Program-made: the position numbers and the translations under genes
In this document: positions 1-7,010 of the stretch, in pieces
How the letters are laid out: the number at the start of each line of letters is the position of its first letter
How positions within the stretch are numbered: the first letter of the stretch is position 1
NCBI GenBank assembly: GCA_021158725.1
Contig: JAGGUB010000052.1
Coordinates: forward strand, 1 to 21,070
DNA length: 21,070 nucleotides
Direction: 5' to 3'
Origin: Caldifarciminota bacterium
GTDB lineage: Bacteria; Hydrothermota; UBA3073; NMUJ01
The notes under the pieces: model-generated
The model's database searches: none
What the model was told of the DNA's origin: nothing
The model's input: the letters and a program-made list of their open reading frames with translations, nothing else

Positions 1-436
1 ACCCCCTCTTGTAAAGCAGAAGGAATATCCATTGTGTCCATTTGTAATACTTCGGTTCGCATGTCAGTATCTCACGTGTCCAATCATAACTTATACCCAT
101 AAGCCGATAGCTTTCACGTGATATCTCAATATTCTTCATTGTCCAATCCCTTGGATGTATACCATGCCGTATTGCTGCATTCTCTGCGGGTAAGCCAAAC
201 GCATCCCAACCCACCGGATGTAACACCTGATACCCCTGCATCATTTTATACCGGGTTAACACATCACCCAACACATAGTTACGTAGATGCCCTATATGTA
301 GGTCACCTGATGGATACGCAAACATCTCCAGCACATAGAATTTCCGGTCCGGATCCGGTCTATCCGTAGTTCTATAAATACCCTGTGCCTCCCACCACTT
401 ACGCCATCTATCCTCTATTTCATGAATCGGGTACAT
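1..436 (-). CDS. leuS: Leucyl-tRNA synthetase, N-terminal part (cut by window start)
   Basis: Class I aminoacyl-tRNA synthetase that charges tRNA-Leu with leucine in the cytoplasm. Only the first 145 codons are inside the window. The protein starts MYPIHEIEDRWRKWWE. It then shows the catalytic-site HIGH motif in the context FAYPSGDLHIGHLRNY, followed by HPVGWDAFGLPAENAA, both diagnostic of LeuRS. The ATG at 434-436 is the natural start because an in-frame TAG lies three codons upstream. I see no clear Shine-Dalgarno there, so translation may depend on coupling to the flavoprotein gene ending 23 bp upstream. It is the last visible gene of the TPR-folK-panC-flavoprotein run. The identification is very secure; the length of the missing part cannot be judged. 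Confidence 0.97.
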   Translation of the reverse strand, partial: MYPIHEIEDRWRKWWEAQGIYRTTDRPDPDRKFYVLEMFAYPSGDLHIGHLRNYVLGDVLTRYKMMQGYQVLHPVGWDAFGLPAENAAIRHGIHPRDWTMKNIEISRESYRLMGISYDWTREILTCEPKYYKWTQWIFLLLYKRG

Positions 437-459
437 CGAATTCTAACTAAAACTACAAA

Positions 460-1065
460 TTAAGGGTTGAAGTCAACCCACCACTTCTCACCTTTTGTGA
501 GTTCACACAGTTTTACCACATTTTTACCAACCAATCTTGCATAATGTATCGCTTCACGATCTTTTGTGATATCCTCAAACCCTATCGAGTATGTAAACCC
601 ATATGGTGGGAATAGCATCCCCATATCGTTAAGTGTACCCATCAACCCCAATATAGTTTGCATCGCACCATCCTCCGTACCAGTTACAACTATGGCACCC
701 ACTTTACCATCGAGCAACTTACCCTCATTCTCAAGCGCTGTTAGCCTATCTATGAGGTTCTTCATCATACCCGACATCGTGTACCAGTAGACTGGGGTGA
801 CGAAAATCAAGATATCTGCCTCGAGTATCTTTTCAAATATCCACACCATATCGTCACGCAGATCGTCCGATGTACATGTACGGCGGGTGCATTTTTTCGG
901 ATCTTCTGACCCACACCCCTTACATGGACGGATGTCGCAATCCACCAGATGTAAGATCTCCACTTCATAGCCACTTTCTTCTATGGTTTTAATCACCACA
1001 CGAGCTAACTCCATGGTTATACCATCTTTATGAGGTGACCCATTTATAACAAGCGCTTTACCCAT
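460..1065 (-). CDS. Flavodoxin-like FMN reductase family protein, Cys-rich
   Basis: A 201-residue protein of the NADPH-dependent FMN reductase/flavodoxin-like family, probably an FMN-binding cytoplasmic oxidoreductase. The phosphate-binding loop is VINGSPHKDG near residue 7, and the flavin-side motif TPVYWYTMSGMMKNLIDR follows. Between them sits a cysteine cluster: C43, C48, C51, C59 and C64. This recalls the compact Cys motif of iron-sulfur flavoproteins, but the spacing (C-X2-C-X7-C-X4-C) is not the classical one, so a cluster is only possible. The ATG at 1063-1065 is preferred over an in-frame GTG two codons upstream because GGGGGTGA sits just before it. It overlaps the panC end by 8 bp. 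Substrate and partner are unknown. Confidence 0.82.
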   Translation of the reverse strand: MGKALVINGSPHKDGITMELARVVIKTIEESGYEVEILHLVDCDIRPCKGCGSEDPKKCTRRTCTSDDLRDDMVWIFEKILEADILIFVTPVYWYTMSGMMKNLIDRLTALENEGKLLDGKVGAIVVTGTEDGAMQTILGLMGTLNDMGMLFPPYGFTYSIGFEDITKDREAIHYARLVGKNVVKLCELTKGEKWWVDFNP

Positions 1066-1921
1066 TGTCACCCCCTACTTTCACACTGATATTATCGATA
1101 AGCCTTGCCTTACCCAGATACGCCGCAATAGCTATAAGGGCTTCACCCTTTTCTAACCTCTCTATGGGGTTGAGCTCCTCTTTATCCACAATCTCGATAT
1201 ATTCCACCTTTATCCGATCGTACTTGGATAGAAACTCCTGCATAGCGGCTATAATCTTACTTGTATCACGTTCACCCTGCTCCACAAGACCTTTGGCCAA
1301 CAGTAGCGATTGATAAATAGCGGGTGCTACCTTACGTTCTTCCTCAGTAAGATATTCGTTTCTTGAGCTCATCGCCAACCCATCCGGTTCACGTACGGTG
1401 GGTCCCACGATTATTTTCACAGGAAAGTTGAGGTCACGTACCATCCGTTTTATTATTATTGCCTGTTGTGCATCTTTTTCACCAAATACTGCCACATCCG
1501 GCATAACGATATTGAATAGCTTCGCCACCACCGTAGTGACACCACGAAAATGTCCGGGCCTGTATCTACCACATAGCTTATCGGAGAGCCCCTTCACCTC
1601 AACATATGTGGTAAACCCCTTAGGATACATATCATCAACCGATGGATAAAACATTACGTCTACCCCCATCTTCTCGAGTATCTCTTTGTCACGCTCAATA
1701 TCCCTGGGATATCTATCGTAATCTTCACTTGGCCCAAACTGAATAGGGTTGACAAATATACTTACAACCACAACATCCGCATACTTATGTGCTATATTTA
1801 TAAGAGAAGTATGTCCCTCATGCAGATACCCCATAGTGGGTACGAACCCCACCGTCTTACCCTGTCTTTTATATTCAATCGATAGTCGTTGCATATCTTC
1901 GGACTTTGTCACGATCCTCAT
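1058..1921 (-). CDS. panC: Pantothenate synthetase
   Basis: Condenses pantoate and beta-alanine using ATP to give pantothenate, the precursor of coenzyme A. The 287-residue length is normal for the family. Visible motifs are FVPTMGYLHEGHTSLI with the HxGH nucleotide-binding signature (residues 26-41), VVSIFVNPIQFGP, YPRD and the KMSKS-like region GLAMSSRNEYL. The ATG at 1921 is supported by AAGGAG seven bases upstream and by the usual start of the family. That start lies inside folK, giving an unusually long 47-bp overlap in a different frame. The neighbouring folK makes a classic folate/pantothenate pair. coaBC, a later CoA-pathway gene, lies further upstream in the same strand run. Confidence 0.97.
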   Translation of the reverse strand: MRIVTKSEDMQRLSIEYKRQGKTVGFVPTMGYLHEGHTSLINIAHKYADVVVVSIFVNPIQFGPSEDYDRYPRDIERDKEILEKMGVDVMFYPSVDDMYPKGFTTYVEVKGLSDKLCGRYRPGHFRGVTTVVAKLFNIVMPDVAVFGEKDAQQAIIIKRMVRDLNFPVKIIVGPTVREPDGLAMSSRNEYLTEEERKVAPAIYQSLLLAKGLVEQGERDTSKIIAAMQEFLSKYDRIKVEYIEIVDKEELNPIERLEKGEALIAIAAYLGKARLIDNISVKVGGDNG

Positions 1922-2375
1922 CGCTGAGCTCCTTCACTAACTCATACACCGTTTTTTTAATAACGGGATGCACCAACTCAGGTGCTATATCAGCCAGCGG
2001 TATCAACACAAACGGCCGTACATGTAAATATGGGTGCGGTATCTTAAGTTCAGGTGTATCAAGTATCAATCCATCGTAAAATAAAATGTCGATATCTATC
2101 TCACGTGGCCCCCACCGTGGTGATGGTTGACGTCCTACCCGCTGTTCTATCGCTTTTACTTCACGAAGAAGCAACAACGGTGTAAGCTCCGTCACCATCC
2201 TTATCACAGCGTTTAAAAATCGTGGCTGTACAATCTTACCCCATGGCTCTGTCTCATAAACTGGCGATATTGCGATTACCTTCCCTACCTTATGGAGTTC
2301 ATCTATTGCACGTTTAAGATAGATTAACCTTTCACCTTTATTCGATCCTAACCCCAGATATACTTCATTCACCAC
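1875..2375 (-). CDS. folK: 6-hydroxymethyl-7,8-dihydropterin pyrophosphokinase
   Basis: HPPK transfers pyrophosphate from ATP to 6-hydroxymethyldihydropterin in folate synthesis. The 166-residue protein starts with the family hallmark VYLGLGSNKGER. It continues with RFLNAVI and the metal- and pterin-binding RWGPREIDIDILFYDG, then PHPYLHVRPFVLIPL. There is no fused FolB or FolP domain. The start is a GTG (two GTG codons in tandem at 2370-2375, so the exact start is uncertain by one codon). It overlaps the end of the TPR gene by 11 bp, implying translational coupling. Its tail overlaps panC by 47 bp. Confidence 0.96.
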   Translation of the reverse strand: MVNEVYLGLGSNKGERLIYLKRAIDELHKVGKVIAISPVYETEPWGKIVQPRFLNAVIRMVTELTPLLLLREVKAIEQRVGRQPSPRWGPREIDIDILFYDGLILDTPELKIPHPYLHVRPFVLIPLADIAPELVHPVIKKTVYELVKELSDEDRDKVRRYATTID

Positions 2376-3387
2376 CCAACTCTTTAGCCTTTTTCATATC
2401 CTGGATAGACGCATCCTTATTGCCTAACTTCCAATATATACCCGATCGTACAGTGTAATACTCCGCTTTGTTGGGGTTTATCTCGATAGCTTTCGAAATC
2501 GCATCCAACGCCTTCTCGTAACTCTCCGCCTGTATACACATCACTGCCAGCAGGTACCAAGCCTCTTCATCGTCGGGATTAAGCTCCGTAGCTTTCTCAA
2601 ACTCCTCTATAGCCTTATCGTATTGCTTAAGCTGTGCATAGAGATTACCCAAGTTGTAATAAGTATCGCTATTGTTAGGGTTAAGCTTGAGCGATTCCTC
2701 AAAATACACTATGGCACTATCCGCATACTCTTTATCTTGCGTATCATTGTACTTATTTGCATAGATGACACCCATAAAGTAATGTGCATCCCCACTCGTA
2801 TCGATAGCTATCCACTTCTTAAGTATAGAGAGTGCTTCATCCCATCGCTTCTCTTTTGTGTAGCGGTTAACCAGTATCTCCGCAGCCTTAGCTATCCATT
2901 CCGTTTGTGGGGAATGTTCGACTATCTCCACGAGAGTGGATTCAGCAAGCGTCTCTTCACCACCCTGCAGGTATGCTTGTGCCAGATAAAAATGTGCTGA
3001 GAACGAGTCCGGCTCCAACTCTATAGCACGTTTAAACCGCTCTATCGCCTTATCCCACTCCTTTTCGTTGAAACACATGGCACCCGCATTGAAATACACA
3101 CCCCAATAGAAGCCAATATCCTTTTCCATATCCCTAAATGCATATGCTGAATCGAGCTCTATAGCGTGCTCCCATGCATCACTTGCATTCAGATAATCTT
3201 TCTTCATAGCATAGGCACGACCCAACCACATGTAAGCGTCAGCGTTCGGGTTCTCGTTAATTTCGAGTTGAAACTGTTCGATCGCCTTGTCCCAGTTCTG
3301 TTGTTGCATGTAAACCTTACCACCCGTCATATGTTCAGATGCACACCCTACGACCAACAGGCTGAAAAGAATAAGCCAACGCTTCAT
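2365..3387 (-). CDS. TPR-repeat lipoprotein
   Basis: A 340-residue exported protein with a lipoprotein signal peptide: MKRWLILFSLLVVGC, lipobox VVGC, so C15 would be lipidated. The rest is about nine tetratricopeptide repeats. The clearest are near residues 113-125 (WDKAIERFKRAIEL), 242-276 (YYNLGNLYAQLKQYDKAIEE) and 278-310. TPR arrays of this type hold protein complexes at the envelope; no catalytic domain is seen. Translation starts at ATG 3387 behind AAGGGGGT. It is the first gene after its own predicted promoter and leads the run to folK, panC and leuS. A GWxTD protein of similar size lies just upstream beyond rnpB. Function is unknown beyond scaffolding. Confidence 0.88.
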   Translation of the reverse strand: MKRWLILFSLLVVGCASEHMTGGKVYMQQQNWDKAIEQFQLEINENPNADAYMWLGRAYAMKKDYLNASDAWEHAIELDSAYAFRDMEKDIGFYWGVYFNAGAMCFNEKEWDKAIERFKRAIELEPDSFSAHFYLAQAYLQGGEETLAESTLVEIVEHSPQTEWIAKAAEILVNRYTKEKRWDEALSILKKWIAIDTSGDAHYFMGVIYANKYNDTQDKEYADSAIVYFEESLKLNPNNSDTYYNLGNLYAQLKQYDKAIEEFEKATELNPDDEEAWYLLAVMCIQAESYEKALDAISKAIEINPNKAEYYTVRSGIYWKLGNKDASIQDMKKAKELGGE

Positions 3388-3403
3388 TCTACCCCCTTCT
3401 GGA

Positions 3404-3433
3404 TTTAAAATACTTGTAAATCTTAGGTGTCAA
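3404..3433 (-). promoter_or_regulatory. Predicted promoter for the TPR-folK-panC-leuS run
   Basis: On the minus strand a perfect TTGACA (3433-3428) is followed 17-18 bases later by TTTTAA or TTTAAA (3410-3404). A Shine-Dalgarno (AAGGGGGT) and the ATG of the TPR gene lie just downstream. The -35 is consensus; the -10 is only fair. It is placed back-to-back with the rnpB promoter. Confidence 0.55.
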
Positions 3434-3464
3434 CATATCCCACAATGTAGGTTTAACTCCCACC

Positions 3465-3493
3465 TTGCCTTATATCAAAATGCTTTATATTAT
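3465..3493 (+). promoter_or_regulatory. Predicted rnpB promoter
   Basis: TTGCCT (3465-3470) and TATTAT (3488-3493) are separated by 17 bases. The expected start point, 5-7 bases later, falls at the first bases of the RNase P RNA P1 helix (about 3498-3500). The -10 has five of six consensus bases; the -35 has only TTG. Confidence 0.6.
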
Positions 3494-3497
3494 TTAA

Positions 3498-3843
3498 GTG
3501 ACCGGGTGGATCGGGTGGTCGCCCCGCTCCGGGGAGGAAAGTCCGGGCACCACAGGGCAGGGTACCTCGCGATAAGCGAGGGCTCTAGGAGCGACATCTC
3601 CTAGAGACGGAAAGTGCCACAGAAAACAGACCGCCAGCGGTCCCGTTCTATGGGATGCGGGCAAGGGTGAAAAGGTGGGGTAAGAGCCCACCGCTCTGGT
3701 GGTAACACCAGAGGCACGGCAAACCCTACCCGGTGCAAGGCCAAATAGGGGGAGAGGTGGCCCGCCTCGTTATCACCCCGGGTAGGCCGCTGAGATAGAT
3801 GACCACCCTCGACAGAACCCGGCTTACAGATCCACCCGGTCAC
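3498..3843 (+). ncRNA. rnpB: RNase P RNA, bacterial type A
   Basis: The catalytic RNA that trims tRNA 5' leaders. The ends are set by a perfect 15-bp P1 helix (3498-3512 with 3829-3843). Universal segments follow in the right order: GAGGAAAGTCCGGGC (3534-3548), ACAGAAAACAGACCGCC near 3620, CAAGGCCAAATAGGGG (3736-3751) and GACAGAACCCGGCTTA (3811-3826). Hairpins P12 (3583-3591 with 3598-3606) and P14 (3694-3701, GTAA loop, 3706-3713) are clear. The stretch between the P15 region and CR IV/V (about 3778-3810) is too short for the usual P18 hairpin, so P18 seems absent. The gene runs opposite to all its neighbours. Its last four bases overlap the stop codon of the GWxTD gene. I see no clear rho-independent terminator after it. 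Confidence 0.97.
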
Positions 3844-4922
3844 AACTTGTAGTATGGGGGATATACCAGTATATAATCACCGAACCCATGTTCATCCACA
3901 AATATGAACACCATATTACGTGAATAGTAATACCATATTTCGTAAGGCTTATACTCGAGTTCAAACGGATGCGATTCCACCTCATCCGGTGGCCCCAATA
4001 ATATATAGATTCTTCCTCTATCCGTACGCCATCCCTCCTGGGTTTCACGAAAATGTACATTCGCATACTCTACACGTTCGAGATATGTCTCCTTGTATTC
4101 ATTATGTGGGGTACCTGGGGTAGGGTCACGTTTCTCCCAGAACTCCTTCCATAACTGTTCTCGTTCAGCTCGCGTTTTGGCCTTCCTGAATGCATCCATT
4201 TCTTCGCTTGTCGCTATGTAAGATAGTACCTCATAGTTATCGATATACTTCCAATCAAGATATGGCCCGACCAGCAACGTATCTTCGTAAACTTTATCAC
4301 CCACCCTTAGCTGATATGTACCCTGCTTTTCGTCAGCTCTCACATATAGCGTGCATGGGTAGGTAACCTTATCGCCACTCAGAATTATGCTGTCAGTTCT
4401 ATCCCCTATTTTGTAATAAACCGCAAATGGCGTTTTATTCTCACGGAAATCATATACATTGAAGATCAGGTATCCCAAAATCACACTATCTTTTTTCGCT
4501 ATAAAGATAGGTGTCGAAAACGTCAACTCACTTTCTGGTTTATCGGGAATTCTAACAATCTCTCGTTGCCTGGACACAGCCTGTGTCTGCAGATCACGTA
4601 GCTCCACTTCCAGTGTATATTCACCAGGTTCAAACGGCCCTATTTTTAGCTCACTTCTGAGCTCATAATACGATACAGTGGTCTCATACTCTGGAAACGC
4701 TTTACGGTCGATGTGGATATCGCCGATCTCAACCTCACCATGTCTCATATATGCTGAGATTGCAAAATTGGTCACAAATTCCGTATCTTGACGTATGAAG
4801 GTGAGCTCATTCGCCGGTATCGAAACATATATAAGCAGATACGGGTGCCCATCCTCCCATATAAGGGTTTTTTGGTAACTAAACCCTACCATAAAAAGGA
4901 GTACTAAACACCACATACTCAT
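3840..4922 (-). CDS. GWxTD-domain secreted protein
   Basis: A 360-residue protein with a hydrophobic N-terminus (MWCLVLLFMVGFSYQ) that looks like a signal peptide with no lipobox, so it is probably periplasmic or surface-associated. The C-terminal GWxTD domain is clear: a helical segment (SEEMDAFRKAKTRAEREQLW, residues 239-258), then GWRTDRGRIYILLGPPDEVE at 297-316. The middle part (about 40-220) is beta-rich and I do not recognise it. GWxTD proteins are known from several uncultured and Bacteroidetes/Acidobacteria-like lineages, with no settled biochemical role. The start is ATG 4922, because an in-frame TAG lies directly upstream; a second ATG two codons later is possible. There is no strong Shine-Dalgarno. 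Its stop codon lies within the rnpB P1 strand on the other strand. Confidence 0.85.
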   Translation of the reverse strand: MSMWCLVLLFMVGFSYQKTLIWEDGHPYLLIYVSIPANELTFIRQDTEFVTNFAISAYMRHGEVEIGDIHIDRKAFPEYETTVSYYELRSELKIGPFEPGEYTLEVELRDLQTQAVSRQREIVRIPDKPESELTFSTPIFIAKKDSVILGYLIFNVYDFRENKTPFAVYYKIGDRTDSIILSGDKVTYPCTLYVRADEKQGTYQLRVGDKVYEDTLLVGPYLDWKYIDNYEVLSYIATSEEMDAFRKAKTRAEREQLWKEFWEKRDPTPGTPHNEYKETYLERVEYANVHFRETQEGWRTDRGRIYILLGPPDEVESHPFELEYKPYEIWYYYSRNMVFIFVDEHGFGDYILVYPPYYKL

Positions 4923-4956
4923 CTATAAGTTACTGGATAAATCCATTCATGCAATA

Positions 4957-5115
4957 TCATTCGTGTGTCCCAAACATCTCCAAGAATTTCACAATAATGT
5001 TGATATTTCGCCACAGGAATATCAATCCTATAAGCAAAAACGTTAGCACAATTATAGGCGTCCATGCAGGTTTTATCCTCCTATATTGCACAAACTTATA
5101 GTTAGGCCATTTCAT
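4957..5115 (-). CDS. Small single-pass membrane protein, 52 residues
   Basis: An open frame starts immediately after the trmI stop codon (TAAATG) and ends 34 bp before the GWxTD gene. It fills the gap and lies on the same strand. The predicted peptide has a basic, aromatic N-terminus (MKWPNYKFVQYRRIKPAW), then one strongly hydrophobic segment at residues 20-35 (PIIVLTFLLIGLIFLW), then a short amphipathic tail ending GTHE. This gives a plausible one-helix membrane protein with its N-terminus inside. I recognise no family. Support is the tight packing, the sensible transmembrane layout and the lack of any other content here. Against it are its short length and the absence of a Shine-Dalgarno of its own, although coupling to trmI would explain that. 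Confidence 0.6.
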   Translation of the reverse strand: MKWPNYKFVQYRRIKPAWTPIIVLTFLLIGLIFLWRNINIIVKFLEMFGTHE

Positions 5116-5877
5116 TTACATAACTTTATTCCCAAATGTAAGATAACCCGTATGACATATCATAAACTCCCTTGGCCGCGTCTTACCCTCACGTACCAAT
5201 ATCTCACGTTCTATAACCTCCACCGTACGTAATCTCACAAAGTAACCCTTCAATGCCTCATATGTTTTCTGTACCTGTTCGATATTGGGTGAAAGTGATA
5301 CCCAAAACCCACCGGGTTCCAGCACCTCATATACTGGACGGACGAATTCCCATGGTTCAGGTACATCCACAAAAGCAGCCTCCACCGGAGGTATATTGAA
5401 CCCCTCCTTCGTAGGGTCACACAGCAAGAATTCCACTCTATCTGCTAAGTTAGCCCTCTTGACATTGTTTATTGCATTATCCAGAAACTCCTTACGACGT
5501 TCAAATGAGTACACTTTACCGGTTGTACCCACAATGGTAGCGAGCACTATAGTGAATGCACCCGATCCTGTACCCACTTCGAGCACACGGCTACCACACC
5601 CTACAGACGTATACAACACCATAAGACCTGCATCCTTTGGATATATGATGGTTGTCAACCTACGTACCTTAAGCATCAGATCACTGGTGGCTGGCTTTAT
5701 CACATAGAATGTCGTACCAGATGAGGAGATAATCTTCCCACCCCATTTCAAATCTTTAGGCAAGATGATCTCCCCCTTGTGTGTGGAGAACTTAACCCCC
5801 GGTTTATAAACAAGCAGAAACTGTACCTTCGATCCACTATACAATAGGATTTGGTCACCTTCGTGAACCGATTGCAT
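5116..5877 (-). CDS. trmI: tRNA (adenine-58-N1)-methyltransferase TrmI
   Basis: SAM-dependent enzyme that makes m1A58 (m1A57/58 in archaea-like enzymes) in the tRNA T loop, a modification linked to heat stability of tRNA. The 253-residue protein shows the N-terminal beta domain typical of TrmI, then RLTTIIYPKDAGLMVLY, SAM motif I VLEVGTGSGAFT (residues 99-110) and the catalytic-region DVPEPWEFV. The C-terminus has the family pattern of ERE and RPREFMICHTGYL. Its ATG overlaps the stop of the DegT-type gene by one base (TAATG). Together with efp and leuS it belongs to the translation genes of the run. Confidence 0.93.
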   Translation of the reverse strand: MQSVHEGDQILLYSGSKVQFLLVYKPGVKFSTHKGEIILPKDLKWGGKIISSSGTTFYVIKPATSDLMLKVRRLTTIIYPKDAGLMVLYTSVGCGSRVLEVGTGSGAFTIVLATIVGTTGKVYSFERRKEFLDNAINNVKRANLADRVEFLLCDPTKEGFNIPPVEAAFVDVPEPWEFVRPVYEVLEPGGFWVSLSPNIEQVQKTYEALKGYFVRLRTVEVIEREILVREGKTRPREFMICHTGYLTFGNKVM

Positions 5878-7010
5878 TACCTGAAAAATTCAACAACCGT
5901 ATCTATAACGTAATCAACCTCATCTTCAGATAAATATTGGAAAATAGGCAGCGATAGCACCTCCTTGCTGGCTTTCTCAGAAACTGGCAGATCACCCTCC
6001 CTATAACCAAGATATGATAATGCCGGTTGTAAGTGACACGGTATAGGATAGTGTATTGCAGTTTCTATCCCTTTCTCCTGTAGGAACTTACGCAGGTTAT
6101 CACGTTCTGGCGTCCTTATAGTGTATTGGTGATAGATATGAGTTCTATCAGGCTTTTTAACTGGTGTCTCCACCACCCCATGTAGTTTCGCATCATATTT
6201 GGCTGCTATAGCTCTTCGACGTTCGTTCCAATCTTCAAGATGCTTGAAATTCACACTAAGTATAGCAGCCTGTATCGCATCGAGCCGCGAGTTATATCCC
6301 CAATCCGGATAGTAATACTTCTTTGTAGCCCCATGTATTCTGTATGTCTTGACCTTCTCATAAAGTGTGGAATCGTCAGTAAATATCATACCTGCATCAC
6401 CAAACGCAGGTAGATTTTTTGTAGGGAAGAAGCTCACCCCCCCTAACAAACCGAATGAGCCCACTTTTTTACCCTTATATTCTGCACCCAATGCTTGTGC
6501 AAGATCCTCCACCACTGGTATCCCATACTTTGTAGCAATCCCCATAATTTCATCCATATCTGCACTCTGGCCATAAAGATGTACAGGTATGATCGCCTTC
6601 AACCGTGAACGCACAGATGGCGGCAGATGTTTAACCACCACCTCAAGGTGTTCGGGATCCATGTTGTAGGTTTGGGGTTCAATATCCACAAATATGGGTG
6701 TAGCACCCAACCTTATTATAACCTCAGGTGTCGCAAAAAACGTAAACGTAGTAGTTATGACGAAATCACCCTGTCCCACACCTATCGCACGTAATGCGAG
6801 CAATAACGCATCCGTGCCACTCGCCACCCCCAACGCATATGAGGTACCTACATACTGTGCCAATGTTTGTTCAAGTTGTGCTACAACATCACCCAGAATA
6901 AACCTACCGCTATTAAGCACCGAACCGATTGCTTCATCTATATCAGGTTTTAGATCCTCATACAACCGTCGAAGATTAACCAACGGTACATGCATCTCAT
7001 ACCCCTTCAT
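5877..7010 (-). CDS. DegT/DnrJ/EryC1/StrS-family PLP aminotransferase
   Basis: A 377-residue PLP-dependent enzyme of the family that aminates keto-sugars for surface glycans or antibiotics. Seen: the substrate- and PLP-binding ASGTDALLLALRAIGVGQGD, VVEDLAQALGAEYKGKKVG with the PLP-pyridine Asp at 169, and SFFPTKNLPAFGDAG with the Schiff-base Lys198. The DWGYNSRLDAIQAAIL and IHYPIPCHLQPA signatures are also present. No sugar dehydratase, epimerase or glycosyltransferase is nearby, so the substrate cannot be named. The first ATG overlaps the efp stop by 4 bp (ATGA). A second ATG five codons in, preceded by AAGGGGT, would give a start MHVPLVNLRR closer to the family norm. Confidence 0.92.
   Translation of the reverse strand: MKGYEMHVPLVNLRRLYEDLKPDIDEAIGSVLNSGRFILGDVVAQLEQTLAQYVGTSYALGVASGTDALLLALRAIGVGQGDFVITTTFTFFATPEVIIRLGATPIFVDIEPQTYNMDPEHLEVVVKHLPPSVRSRLKAIIPVHLYGQSADMDEIMGIATKYGIPVVEDLAQALGAEYKGKKVGSFGLLGGVSFFPTKNLPAFGDAGMIFTDDSTLYEKVKTYRIHGATKKYYYPDWGYNSRLDAIQAAILSVNFKHLEDWNERRRAIAAKYDAKLHGVVETPVKKPDRTHIYHQYTIRTPERDNLRKFLQEKGIETAIHYPIPCHLQPALSYLGYREGDLPVSEKASKEVLSLPIFQYLSEDEVDYVIDTVVEFFR

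Noticed and set aside
118..369. Plus-strand open frame of 83 codons
   Set aside because: It is antisense to leuS, whose HIGH motif and continuous homology on the minus strand explain this DNA.
3844..3900. Terminator for rnpB
   Set aside because: I looked for a GC-rich hairpin followed by a T run on the plus strand and found none that is convincing.
3494..4066. Several minus-strand open frames of 65-80 codons
   Set aside because: They are antisense to rnpB or lie out of frame in the GWxTD gene; rnpB shows conserved RNA motifs and helices, and the peptides look low-complexity.
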